Assembly: GCF_000143415.4 (NCBI RefSeq)
Contig: NW_003314273.1
Location: 2,268,081 to 2,332,080, forward strand
DNA: 64,000 nt
Direction: 5' to 3'
Source of the DNA: Selaginella moellendorffii
Lineage: Eukaryota > Streptophyta > Lycopodiopsida > Selaginellales > Selaginellaceae
The translations under genes and the position numbers were made by a program. The notes under the pieces are model-generated. The model worked only from the letters and a program-made list of their open reading frames with translations, did no database searches and had not been told where the DNA came from. The first letter of the stretch is position 1. Every line of letters starts with the position of its first letter. Shown piece after piece: positions 46,296 through 58,238 of this stretch.

Positions 46296-49200
46296 TCATC
46301 CCCTCCTTTCGGAATGTAGATAGGCCAGGATCTAGAGGAATGTCAAGAGGAGGCATCGGCAGATCTATAGGTGGTATTAACTCCTCCTGATCCCTTTGTA
46401 TGAAGCGTTTCAACCACTGCACATGCACAATCTCTAAAGGATCGGCCTGCTGAACATCATGCCGAACCTCATAAACTTGTGGTCCAACTTGCCGCAACAC
46501 CTAATATGGTTCTTTCCACTGCACAAGAAGCCCCTTAAATAAACCACATACTGTAAGATGGGGAAAACAAACTAACACCAAATCATCCACTTTGTACTCT
46601 GCAGGTGGACGATGATGGGAGTTGTAGCGCTATTGTTGTCCCACTTGTATGTGGCCTAAGTGTTCGGCAGACTCTGCTCGGACAAGTGGAAGAATGCTCG
46701 TCAAATATTGATCCCATGACCTAGCATCGGCAGCTCATGACAATTGCAAAAGTAAACCCAACTCCGTTGGTAATATTGGATCATGACCATATAGGAGTTT
46801 ATATGGTGAAGCACCAATAGAACTCTGCACCCCTGTGACATATGCATACCGAAGAAACGGCAAATAACCATCTCAATCCGAATGCTAAAAGTTCACATAC
46901 TTCACAATCATCCCTTTGAATGTCCGAACGAGCTGTTCCACCAGACCATCTGATTGTGGATGATAAGCACTCGTGAAACTGTGGCATATCCCCAACCGAG
47001 ACATCAAAACATGAAATGCCTCAGCCATAAATACAGGACCATTATCCGAAAGAATCTACTTTGGACAAGAATGCTGGAACACCACTTGATTGAGGAGGAA
47101 GTATCCAACAACAGTTGCAGAGGCGCTAGCAAGAGCATCAACTTCCACCCAATGAGTCAAGTAGTCAGAAATAATAATAACATACTCATTGCTAGCAGTC
47201 GACCGTGGAAAAGGTCCCATAAGATCAAATGCCACCAACTCAAACGGACAAAAAAACACAATTGACTCCAACCGTCCTTCCACAGCACGAGGGGGAGTAT
47301 TATGAACTTGGCACCAAACTCAACTACGCACATACCGGATAATATCACGTCACATCTCTGGCTAATAAAAAGACATGTGTAGCTTCTCGGTTATATGACG
47401 GTGTCCCATATGCCCACCTAGAATAGGAGAATCATGGTATACATGGAGAAATTGTGAAATAAAGGCAGAAGGCACCACCAGCCGTAAATGATCATCAAGA
47501 TCCGTCCCCATAAAATAAAGAAGGCCGTTTTCAAGGCGATATTGAGAATGTAAATGCCAAAAAGGCAAGTTATTAGCAAGTGATGCAGGATTCTCAAACC
47601 CATCTCGAAGCCTTTGAATCCACGGCTCAATCTTTTGAGCCTCGCGAACCTCATCAAGAGAAGGTAGATCTTGCTCTGCTCCTTGTGGACATTGAACGTC
47701 AAGGACAGCAATTGCCGATGGCACAAAATCCTCGTCTAGAAAATCCATAGAGGCTGGAACAACAGGCTCATTAGAAACATGAGAAGTGAGTGAAGAAGGA
47801 AGAGGAGCTCGAGAAAAGGCATTAGCATCAACCATAGAACTCCTTGGGCAATGAACAACATCAAAATCATATATCTTAAGCTTCAAAGCCCATCAAGTAG
47901 TACGACCAACAAGGTTCTTTCGCTTCACAGCAGCATGGTCACCTTCAAGTAACGTCCAAGAACCATGTAAATATGCATGAAGTTTCTCAAAACCCTAGAC
48001 TGCTGTGAAACACTCCTTCTCCGTCGTGGAGTAATTCATCTCCACTGGTTGTAATGTACAGCTTATGTACGCAATAGGATGGCACTGACCAGGCACAGTT
48101 GAGCTCTCTTGCATCAACACACTTCCAAGAGCAAAGTCAAAAGCATCCACGCGCAAAATAAAAGGTTGAGTGTAATCAGGATATGCCAAAACCGGAGGAG
48201 TTGTCAATAGCTCTTTGAGATCCCCAAACGCCCGCTCACAATCCAGAGACCAGATGAAAGATGACGTTGATGATTTCAACAATGCTCGCAACGGTGCAGT
48301 GCTACCAGAAAGATGATCCACAAAACAACTGAGATACTGCACCTTGCTCAAGAAGCATTGCACATCATTCACACACTTCGGAGTAGGGAACTTTAGAACA
48401 GCCACAAGTTTGTCAGGATCAATTTGCAAACCCTCACGAGAAATACAGTACCCAAGATAAGTTGTATCCTTGGACCCAAACACGCACTTTGACCGCTTCA
48501 GCTTTAAACCAACATCGCGTAACCAATCCAACACTTTACAAACATCACGAACGTGCTCCTCCCACGTCCCCTTCGAGTGGATCAAGACATCATCAATGAA
48601 GTCAGTAGTCACCTCCAACATATCGCAAAGAACCTCATCCATCATCCGTTAGAAAGTTGCTGGAGCATTGTTCAAACCAAACGGCATCACCAAGAAGCCA
48701 TACAAACCAAATAGTGTACGAAAAGCAGTCTTAGGAATATCTTCTTTGGCCATTGGGACTTGCCAGTACCCAGAAGCAAGATCTAGCTTGGTGAACCAAC
48801 GACTTCGCCCCAGATGATCCAAGAGATCAGCAATGTGAGGAAGAGGGTACACAACTGAGATCGTCACTTTGTTTAATGGACGATAGTTGATGCAGAAACG
48901 AATACTCCCATCAGGCTTTGTCACAAAATGAGGTTCACATGCCCAAGGACTCCACAACTTTTGAATAACACCCTTTTCCAACATCTCCTTGACGTTTGCA
49001 TGTAAAATCTTGATCTCCTTGGGTGACCGACGACAAATAGGAACCTTAATTGGATGAGCATCCCCAGTTGGAATCGGATGACGTGTGGCAATTTTGGCCC
49101 CAGACGATAGGTCAAATTCAAAGAGATCAAAATACTCCTTCATGGGCCGGTCAACTGCTGCAACACAAAGATCGTTAGAGGGATTGAAAAAGGGAAGAGC

Positions 49201-49416
49201 AAAACAAGATGGAAACATAAGAGGAAATATTGGGGGAACAAAAGTAATGGAAGCAAAAGTAAAAATAAAGGGATGAAGAGGTACAAAAGTGAGAGGAATG
49301 GATAAAACATAAGGAAGTATGAAACAAGGGGGAGAAACCTCAAAGTCACACTTGGCATGATTGTGCTGCAACTAATCCATACCAAGAATGAGGTCAAAAA
49401 CTTGACTCGGCACCAC

Positions 49417-49578
49417 TATAGCGCACCTTATCTCTCTCCCCTTAAGCCAACTGGAAAAGGGGTAATTGCTTGATGAGAGAGCCCTTAGTGACTATTTTAT
49501 CCCCATTTATCCCCCAAAGTTCCAAGGATCCACGGTGACAGTATATCCAAATCTCATCCCATGATCACATGCGCTACA
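49417..49578 (-). repeat. TRIM LTR (3' in element sense)
   Basis: Starts TATAGCGCACC (TGTAGCGC with one G-to-A change) and ends ATGCGCTACA. Confidence 0.9.
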
Positions 49579-49929
49579 CTCACCCCCCCTTCAGAGATGT
49601 CAATGTCCTCATTGACTATTGATTAACAACCCCTACTGAGCCAAGGGGAACCAGCACCTCCATTTCCGCACTCAATCTACCAATTCTTCCATTGTGTAAA
49701 TTAACTATTCCATGTGAGGTAACTAGTCATCCACCCGTACCGCAGTCCCACGGTGGATACCTTCGTCCGTGGATACTCCACACAAGAGGAAGGACATACG
49801 CATGGATGCCCAATACGTACGATTTCAAATTTTAGGGGTAGGAATATACCTTGCTCAAGGGTATATTATATTTTTAAGTAGCCACTAATCAATGGGAATC
49901 GAACCCGTGCCATTTTCTCTGATACCAAC

Positions 49930-50091
49930 TGTAGCGCACCTTATCTCTCTCCCCTTAAGCCAACTGGAAAAGGGGCAATTGCTTGATGAGAGAGCCCTTA
50001 GTGGCTATTTTATCCCCATTTATCCCCCAAGGTTCCAAGGATCCACGGTGACAGTATATCCAAATCTCATCCCATGATCACATGCGCTACA
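49930..50091 (-). repeat. TRIM LTR (5' in element sense)
   Basis: Starts TGTAGCGCACC and ends ATGCGCTACA; adjacent to the primer site at 49,929-49,917. Confidence 0.9.
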
Positions 50092-50401
50092 ACCACCCAC
50101 AACGACTACAACTCAAGCTCAAGATCGCCTATACGCACAACCAGGTCCGCCTCATCCCGTGCACATGCATGTGTACAGCCGTTGCCATAAAGAATGAAAA
50201 CTGGTTCCGCCGCACGATGCAAGTGTAGATGACAATGTGTGGCAACAGGTCGAGCAATAGAAGATAAACTCGAACCTATATCAACCAACACGGAGAAAAT
50301 AATAGGAGACCTCTTATTATAAAAATGAGCTTGGAAAGTAAACACTGGATGAACTGGTGCCGAGATGATACTCCTGAAAGAAAGATGGAGGGGTCATTGA
50401 C

Positions 50402-51357
50402 TTATTTGCGCAAGGTCCCTCCGTTACTCGTGCGACTCCTCGTTTCCCGGATACATCTCGGTGTCCAAACCTTCCATTGCAGTAGCACCAACAGGACATT
50501 GCTGACGCCAAGGTCTCCACCCAGGAAATGGAGGTCGCCAATCCAGAAAACGCCGACGACGCCGATAAGTATGACCAACTTCATCATATGCCCAACAGCG
50601 AACATCACGGCCACAACCACATCCTCGCCCTTGTCCTTGGACTCGATCAGCAGCAGCATCAACCTCCATTGGAACAAGACCATCACTTGTAGGAAGTGGA
50701 GCGGAAGGACGTGCAGCGAGAAGTGGAAAAGGTGATATCTCATAACATTGTGCCAAGCGAAGAGCATCATCAAAGGTGGCGGGAGCAAATGCATGCACAA
50801 ATCCGACAAGATCTTAACGAAATGCTGGCCACAACATTCCTAACTTGATCCACTCTGACATATTGGGCTCTGCACGAAGCAAGAGACTTCGGAAACGAAC
50901 GCCAAATTGCATCACCGACTCAGACGACCCTTGGCAAAGACGATGCAATTGTTGGAAGGCATCATCATAATTGTTGGCATGTCCGAACACGCATTTGAAG
51001 ACATCCGGGAGAACACTCCAATCCCCATGAGTGGCTGCGCTCAAACCATTGTACCACTACAATGCCATCCCTTAAAGACACATGGGAAACTCACGCAAAT
51101 ATCGAGCATCATCCCAAAAATGATATGTGGCAATCACCGTGAAGTGATCGAACCAATAGTACACATCATCCCCAGGATTCCTATGAAAGAACTCCGGCCG
51201 AATGCAAAGATTGGCACCAAGAGTAGAAGGAGTTGTACCATGTGTTGTGAATGTTGCCATCAATTGAGTTTCATTGTTCAATTGCAAGCGTATAACATCA
51301 AGCAATTGGACCAACTACTGCTCTAGAGTCAAAGGAGGAGATTGCTGATCTGCCATG
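50402..51357 (-). pseudogene. Copy B gag, broken
   Basis: Likely start ATG 51357 (MADQQSPPLTLEQ then a stop). Frames 51,314-51,072, 51,044-50,814 and 50,798-50,424 read as retrotransposon gag (YYWFDHFTVIATYHFWDDAR, FGVRFRSLLLRAEPNMSEW, PATFDDALRLAQCYE). A degenerate zinc knuckle RCWAYDEVGHTYRRR has lost two of its Cys. Stops separate the pieces. Confidence 0.8.
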
Positions 51358-51589
51358 AAGATGAACGAAAAAGAAAGAGTAAATGAAGAGAAATAACAAA
51401 AAGCTAGAAGGAAATGGTAAATCTAGACAATGCAAAAAGCTAAATCTAAACCAAAATTCTGAAAGGGAAGAACAAAAGAAAGGAAATGGAAAAAGCTAAA
51501 TCTAGATGATGCAAAAGCTAAATCTAAACCAAAATCCCAAATCCAAGCTCTCCTCAAGGACAATTAAAAGTGCCCCTCACCTCCACTAA

Positions 51590-51765
51590 TGTGAGTGCTT
51601 GGAATATGGAAAGGGAATATAGAAAATGTGCATATTAATTAGCTCAAAAACCCTAGCTTATATATAGGAGCGAGTGGTCCGGATTGAAACCAATCCGACG
51701 GCTACCAAAATCCCACTACGCTAATATTAGTATACGGCATCATAGCCGTACACTTAGCCCTCACA
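51590..51765 (-). repeat. LTR of copy B (5' in element sense)
   Basis: TGTGAGTGCTTGGAATATGG start and CTCACA end; close match to the 46,121 copy. On the minus strand the next bases are TTAGTGGAGGTGAGGGG, which I could not match to a tRNA primer site. Confidence 0.85.
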
Positions 51766-53429
51766 TCTTTAATTTAATATCTTTTAGAGATAAAAACTTA
51801 ATATTTATTATATTTAAGTCTACCACTCTAGAGTTTGTGCAATAAAGGATTTAAAGGTTTGTGTGATAAAACTCTCCAGAGAAAAAAATAGTGATAATTT
51901 TCTTCTCTTAGAGAGTGATGAGATTAGAGAAGAAGACAATTTAACTCTTCTAAAAAGTCTTGTAATTTTTAATAAAGAGTTTTATATTGTATTGTTTTAA
52001 ACTCTTTTAAGTAGAGTTCCCATTGTAGAAGTGAAAAGGTTGATCCAATCCCTTCCTTCTTTTAGCAAGTCTAAAAGCTACTTAGAGGATTACTATGCAT
52101 TTAATCTACATCAAATAAGGAGAATTTAAGTATATAATATATTTAACATCTAAAATGAAGTAACAAATCCCCCCTATAAAGCAAAAATTATGGTTATTCA
52201 TAGAGCTACCGAGAAGCACTCATCAAACTAAAAAATAGTGATACTATTAGCAATCAACTTTGAGGTATCACAATTAATTTCATAGATGCTTGCATTGCAA
52301 TGTTGTGGCAAAAAAAAAAAAAACAGCTAGATGATATTTAGGTTTTATGGATTAAAATACTAATCTTTTTTATAATCCAAGAAGAAAATGGTAGACAAAG
52401 GAACTTCACATGGATGCAACTAATGTGGCAATATTATTAACATAAATATATAATAAATATTAAATTGTCTTGACATCCATAAATATAAAGATTTACTAGA
52501 AAGACAAAGTGTTATATAACACTTATGTTTGCAAAAAAGATTGTATTTTAAAGCACTGTCCAATATTGTCTAAGTGGAGAAGGAACAGAAGTGTGTTATA
52601 TATCATAAGCTATTTCAAATGTATTTATATTTTTACTCTTATGACAAAGAGGAAAATATTCCAATATATCATAATGAGGTTGAGAAGTGTTTACCAACAT
52701 AGATCTAGATTTTAACAAAGCACTTTAGTCATATTCCTAATTCACTACAAAATAAAGTGTTATTTCCAATTCATACGTATGTACTTACAAATAACATTAA
52801 GTTTATTTGTGTTAGCTAATGTCTTTAAATTTGATATTAAGTTTTATGTCCAAGATGGTAAAATAGCAGTTATCTCAAAGGTGTGATACAATTTACATTG
52901 AGCACTTGCTATGTGTGGGTAGACATGTCATGAGATATATGTCACCATTAGAAAAGTGTAAATGCTAAAGGTTTTTTATGTGTTTGAGGGAAGTGGGAGC
53001 AATATCTTTTGTCCTCTTCTCCTCTTTCATAATATTGTATTCTTTATTTTCTTCTTTTTTTCTTAGCATTTTATTCCTTATTTTCTTCCTTTTTTCAAGA
53101 TTGTCATCTTGAGAAAAACTTTATAACAAAGCCTTTAGTTTTTTCTCAATTTTATCTAGAGCTAAACAATCACCCTTACTTGGCTAAAAATTTTTCTACA
53201 ATAAGAAAACCTGGTTATGATCAATATTTTAAAACATTCTATAGTTTATTATAGTGTCTGTCTCTTTCAACTTCACCATTATGCAATTAAGCATGTTCAT
53301 CCTTATATTGTCTATAACTCCATAACCAAGTCAAAATGTTTTTATAAGGTTTAGGGTTTAGGGTTACTGTATTTTATAGTTGAGTGCCCTTGATTATGTC
53401 TAAAACCGTGATACTATTGACCAATATAT
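51766..53429. other. AT-rich stretch upstream of the Helitron remnant
   Basis: No coding frame is recognised. Short telomere-like TTTAGGGTTTAGGG lies at 53,350-53,363. Any Helitron 5' end or zinc-finger/Rep N-terminus should lie here but is not seen. Confidence 0.4.
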
Positions 53430-55890
53430 AATGGCACAATTGCTTGATCCTCAAAATGAACATGGAATTTCTAAAATAATTACATCTCATATGATACATA
53501 GTCCATGTGAGCCTTTTTACCCTAATAGTCTTTGCATGGAAAATGGAATTTGCTCAAAAGGTTAACTAAAAAAAATTAATTATAAAACTGTTCTTAGTGT
53601 TGATGGTTATCTAGATTATTATAGACCTGATAATGGCTGCACATTTCTAGACAATGGGTGCTATATTGATAATTATTGGGTAGTGCCTTATAATAAATAC
53701 CTTTGTAAAACATATAATACTCATGTTAATATTGAAATTTGTGCTACTATAAAAAATATTAAATATTTATTTTAATATATTTATAAAGGTTATGATTGTG
53801 CTATAATTGAAATCCATTCAGCAACCCAACAATCTGATAATATTTTAAATTGGGATGAAATCTCAACTTTGTTAAATACATATTACATATCTGCTCTAGA
53901 GGCAATATGGAAATTTTTTAAATTTAAAATGCATGGTTGTTCAACCTCTATAATCTGTCTTTTTATCCATCTTCCAAATTTTTAAGACGTCTATTATATA
54001 GAAGGTTTTAAACAAATAACACTTCAAAGAATTACTCAAAATGGTACGATATTAACAAAATGGTTTAAGTTATAAATGACCTAAATGCTAGATAATATAC
54101 ATACCCTGATATCCCTTTATATTATACATTTAGCCCTTATACTCATAATTGAAAAATTTGACATACAAGAAATGTCATTCCCCAAATATATTTTGTGTCA
54201 CCAATCAATGTTGAACTATATTATTTACATTTTATTTTACTCCATAAAAAAGGTGTTATGTCTTTCAAAGATTTCAAGACATTTAACAATATTTATTATG
54301 ACACATTTCAACAAGTTGCAAATGCAATGGGGCTTATAACTGATGATACTGAATGGGAAAAATGTTTAAAAGATGCTTACTTTTTTAAAATGCTATCACA
54401 ATTAAGACAATTATTTGTAATATTTTGTATCTTTTGCACTCCAAAACATCCTTACTTCTTATAGAATAAATTTAAAGATTTCTTCTCTGAGGATTTCATG
54501 CAAACGAATCATTATGAACATGTTTTACACAATATAAATATTAAAATGAAAATGCATGGTAAAACTAATCAAACTACCACCTACCTTTACTGTCTGAATG
54601 ATGATAAAAATATTGTCAACTCAACACAAATATATCAAAATGTTTAACAAAATATTCCTCGATTTAATCAAGAACAATTAAATATTTTTAATGATATTCT
54701 TAATGTTATTGATCACCCAATTGAGCATAATTAATACATTTTCATTGATGGACTTGGTAAAACATTTCTTCTTAACACTCTTATAAATATTTGACAACTG
54801 AAAAAAATAAATATTGTTAACATGACTTGGACAAAAATTGCAAGTACTTTACTCTATAATGGCCAAACTTCACATGCTATTTTTAAATTTCCTATTCCAA
54901 TAAATGAAATATCAACTTCTGCTATAATTGTTAATAGTGAAATAGATATAAGAATCAAAACTATTAACATATTGTTATAGGATGAAATAAGTATGGTTCA
55001 CACTCATGCATTCACTACTGTTAATTGAGTGTTGTGAGACTTAAAAAATACGTCATTACCTTTCGATGGCATAATTGTTGTCATTAGTGGGGACTTTAAA
55101 TAGACACTTTCAGTCATTCCACATAGACAAGTGTTTCAAGTTTTGTAAGAATGAATAAATAATGGCGATTCTTTAAAAAATTATTTTAGAAAATAAATAT
55201 ATGGCTTGCTGAAAGTGATAAATCATAGGTTGAATGTCTTATTAAAGTCGGAAATGGTGAAAATTTTCAAAATTTACCATCTTTACTTTTTAACTTCATA
55301 CATAACTAATTTATTCATTTATTATTGATTTTACCCTTCAATACTTGATATTTCAAACCCTTATATTGCAGCCAATTAAGTCATATTTACCCCATGCAAT
55401 CAATAACACTATTATCTCTAAATTACAAGGTGATACATATATCTATGAAAGTATTGATTTGTTGATATTAAACATCTTGAAAACTTTTCAACAAAATTCC
55501 AAAATTCTATCACACCTTTTAATCTTCCACCACATAAACTCTTTCCCAAATAAGGTGTTATTTTTGTCCTCCTAAGGAATATATCTTCATCAGCATGCAA
55601 TGGCATATGTCTCATCCTAAAAAATGCACTACCAAATGTTTTAAATTGTGAAATTGTGATGGGGCAATTTAAAGGGACAAGAGTTTTTATCCCATATATC
55701 AAACTAATACCATCAAATATAGAAATTCTATTCAAAATGTCTAAAAGACAATTTTCAATCTGTTTGGGTTACTGCTTAACAATTTCTAAATGCCAAGGAT
55801 AGACATTTGATTAAGTTAGAATTTACTTGCCCCACCCAATTTTCACTCATGGAGAACTTTATGTGGCTTTATCAAAATGCACATCACTAT
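53430..55890 (+). pseudogene. Decayed Helitron Rep/helicase
   Basis: Across frames the plus strand reads like a RepHel protein: HMIHSPCEPFYPNSLCMENG, DNGCYIDNYWVVPYNKYLCK and HVNIEICATIKNIKYLF (Rep flank), DEISTLLNTYYISALEAIWK, LSFKD-like MSFKDFKTFNNIYYDTFQQV, TEWEKCLKDA, then the Pif1-type helicase: IDGLGKTFLLNTLINI with a shortened Walker A, DEISMVHTHAF, SGDFK, AINNTIISKLQGDTYIYESI, and the C-terminal MGQFKGTRVFIP-like and TQFSLMENFMWLYQNA parts. Stops and shifts occur throughout and A/T content is extreme. No CTRR-hairpin 3' end is identified; the element abuts the next gene's last exon (55,978). Confidence 0.8.
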
Positions 55891-55977
55891 TTGACTTGGA
55901 ATTAAAGTTCAAAACACCACATGCCAGGGCTGCCTCCTTCCTCAAGATCCTTTTGTTTTACTGTATATAAAGAAGTT

Positions 55978-58107
55978 TCATATTAAACCTCTTTGTAAAC
56001 CACCCAGCATTTGCTGGGCAAGTACTCGTAATCCATAACTCTGAAAGAATAAAACAAAATTATATTATACCAGAAAAAGGTGAAATAAATTCAGTAATGT
56101 TATCGCACCTTCAGGCCTTGTACAAGCCCAGTAGAGCGATCACAGGCAAAGCCCAACAGATCAAGAGCCAGCGCCGCAAGCTTATTGGAGATCTTGGCGT
56201 GATTGAGCGCATTGTAGGACTGGACGAAGCTGCCGAGCGTCACAGTGGACGATGCGTCCTCTTCGTAACCGTTGTTGATGAGCCTTCTCATCAGGCGGAG
56301 CGTCCTCGTCTTTCTCTCTTCATCCGCCAGATCGGACTTGCTCTGGCTCTCCTCCTCGATCGCGAGAGACGGCGGTGCCGTGATGAGCGCCGAGGCAGCC
56401 GAGTCCAGCGCGCTCAAGTACTGGACCACGCCCTCCCGGAGAAAAGTATTGGAGGATTCACAGCAGCCTTCTTCTTTCACGCAGGCAGCGCACAGTTCCC
56501 TGTCTTCCCTGCAAGATATTATCCTCGCACTCGATCCAAAGCTTCTTAAGAAACTGGAGCTTACTTGGTCAGGAAATAGATCCACTCGCAGAGTGACAGA
56601 CACTTGTTGCACAGGCGTATTGAATCGTCCTTGAATTCCTGGTAAGGCCCGGAAACCCAGTCAGGCACGTCCTTTAGCACCGGGAGGAACACGCTGACAA
56701 ATCCATGCAACGTCGACTGGAGACGAAAGAAAGCTTGGTCAGAGTTGGCAAGCACGAACAAACCGAGTTACCTTGTTCTTGGGATGTGGAGAAGACACTG
56801 GCTTGGCTGAAGAGGCTGGAGAGCTTAGATCCTCCATAGGTGGCTGTTTTATGCGCCTTGGTCGAGGAAGAGCTTCGAGACCTTGATCCCGGGAGCTTTG
56901 ATCAGCTGAAGAAAATCGAACAAGTGGTGGAGGAGGTGGAGAACTTGGAAGAAGGTTTACATCCTTATCTGAACAGCGCCGACGAGCTCGAGAACTTTGG
57001 TCGACCGCAGGAGGTGGAGGAGGAGCCCGAAAACTTCGCGTCCGACGAACTGGGGAATCCACTGGAGTAGCTTCCGCAGGAGCTGGCGAACTTTGTGGAT
57101 CTCGAGAAGTTTGATCAGTTCGAGGACTTTGATTCGCGAGAAGACCCCGAGGACTTCGATTACGAGGAGCTGCCGCACTCTGGTCCCCTACTATAGCTTT
57201 GGGAGGAGCTGGAGAACTTTGATCCCTTGGAATAGCTTCTATACCGTCTAGCGAACTTTGATCTGGAGGAGCTTGACGACGGACCGGCAGAGCTGCTGCT
57301 AGAGAACCTTCCGGAGCAGCCGGAGAACTTTGATCAGCTGGAGAAGCTCGAAAACCATGATCAACAGCAACTGGAGGAGGTCGGGAACTTCCACTACGAT
57401 CTGATGGCGCTGGAGAGCTTTTCTTCGCAACCACCGGAGGAGCTGGAAGTATTATAACGTCTGGAGGAGCTCGGGAACTTCCACTACGATCTGATGGCGC
57501 TGGAGAACTTTTCTTTGCAACCACCGGGGGAGCTGGAAGGATTATAACGTCTGGACAAGTTCTTGGGGACGATAACGGACTGTCCGGATCGAGGTCCACT
57601 ATTTCCCTGTAAAGCTTTTGGACGGAAGAAAGCTGTTAGTACACAGATGAGGAAGAACACAAGCGAAAACGAGAATGCCACTTACTTTCCCCGGAGAAAG
57701 AAAAATCACATCGTCTGGGAAATCCTCTTGCCTTTCGTCCTCTCCACGGGCCAGTTCTTCGATCTATAACTCCGGTTAATCAAACGAGAAGACGAAGGAA
57801 ATGCAAACGATAAAACTCACTGGTGCCGCTGGCTCTTGATCCAGAATCGCTGCTTTCTCCTGAAACGGGAAGACGAAATCAATCTCTAGAAAGCAATGAG
57901 ATCTCACCTCAGGGGCAGCCTCAATCCGCGGTTTCTTCTGGCGATTGTAGCGATTTCCACGAGAAATCCACGAATCACGACACAATGTACACATCGAACG
58001 ACGCGGAGGCTTACCTCTGGCAGCGAGAACCGCTCGCGAATCGCCGCCAGCTCCGTGTGAAGCGTTCGAATGCGCGATTCCCAGCTCTCCTCCTTGCGCT
58101 TCGCCAT
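55978..58107 (-). CDS. Unrecognised nuclear-type protein with DQSS/SPAP repeats and Cys-containing C-terminus
   Basis: Exons: 58107..58015 (MAKRKEESWESRIRTLHTEL, coiled), a 30-base exon (KKPRIEAAPE), one ending ILDQEPAAP, one with IEELARGEDERQEDFPDDVI, then a large exon 57614..56772 rich in Ser/Pro/Arg (repeated DQSSPAP-like units), STLHGFVSVFLPVLKDVPDW...LCEWIYFLTK, the EDRELCAACVKEEGCCESS exon with SFVQSYNALNHAKISNKLAA, and a last exon SYGLRVLAQQMLGGLQRGLI ending TGA at 55978. Phases close where tested; exon 5 fits best with acceptor CAAAAG|CTTTAC. An exact-length 90-base tandem repeat lies at 57,371-57,550. No family is recognised. Lys/Arg-rich patches suggest a nuclear protein. Confidence 0.7.
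57371..57550 (-). repeat. In-frame 90-base tandem duplication (2 units)
   Basis: Units 57371-57460 and 57461-57550 differ at only about six positions. Each encodes 30 residues with DVIILPAPPVVAKKSSPAPS. Confidence 0.9.
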
Positions 58108-58238
58108 GTCAGTCGAAGAACCCTAACTGGAGATTAAAAATCTAACGTGTTTTAAAAAGGGCAAACCCTCCGTACAATCCCTGTCAAACGGGAAATCACG
58201 TTTTCCGTACGTCTCTCTTCTTTGTTCGTCTTTCTTGA

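Larger units (their letters stand above)
49417..50091 (-). mobile_element. Complete TRIM inserted in copy B, with target duplication
   Basis: Direct repeats 49417..49578 and 49930..50091 (162 bases each) are about 97% alike and end TGTAGCGC...GCGCTACA. The 5-base target ACCAC occurs on both sides (49412-49416 and 50092-50096). On the minus strand, the second repeat is followed by GT then TGGTATCAGAG, an initiator-tRNA-Met primer site, and the other is preceded by AAGGGGGGGTGAG, a polypurine tract. The 351-base interior has no coding capacity. Length 675 bases. Just inside the primer site lies GGGTTCGATTCC, a B-box-like sequence. Confidence 0.92.
46294..50345 (-). pseudogene. Copy B protease-RT-RNase H-integrase, broken
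   Basis: Protease piece at 50,345-50,106 reads VLVDIGSSLSSIARP, where DSG/DTG became DIG. The linker GMDWL carries TAG for Trp near 49,378. RT (49,371-48,649) is well preserved: VPICRRSPKE, KPDGSIRFCINYRPLNKVT, WFTKLDLASGYWQVPM, then TDFIDDVLIHSKGTWEEHV (IDD for the usual YxDD; 48,645 on), DTTYLGYCISREGLQ and the RNase H start. Integrase-region frames (47,886-47,362; 47,350-46,799) include HMGHRHITEKLHMSFY and FDLMGPFPRSTASNEYVI, ending in a C-terminal piece (46,500-46,291) with VYEVRHDVQQADPLEIVHVQ. Several stops and shifts make it non-functional. Confidence 0.85.
46121..51765 (-). mobile_element. Ty3/gypsy LTR retrotransposon copy B, two LTRs
   Basis: LTRs at 46121..46295 and 51590..51765 (175 and 176 bases) begin TGTGAG and end CTCACA. 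Coding is on the minus strand in Ty3 order gag-protease-RT-RNase H-integrase, finishing next to a purine tract (AAAGGAGGGGATGATG) at the 46,295 LTR. A 675-base TRIM interrupts it at 49417-50091. No clean 5-base target duplication is seen (TTGTT versus TCTTT). Very short LTRs are notable for a Ty3 element of about 5 kb after subtracting the TRIM. Confidence 0.88.

Noticed and set aside
49888-49929. Possible tRNA gene from TGGTATCAGAG plus GGGTTCGATTCC
   Set aside because: It is the primer site and adjoining interior of the TRIM; no tRNA cloverleaf can be formed around it.
53349-53366. Telomere or chromosome end
   Set aside because: Only about two and a half TTTAGGG units, in the middle of AT-rich sequence; most likely chance or a small interstitial trace.
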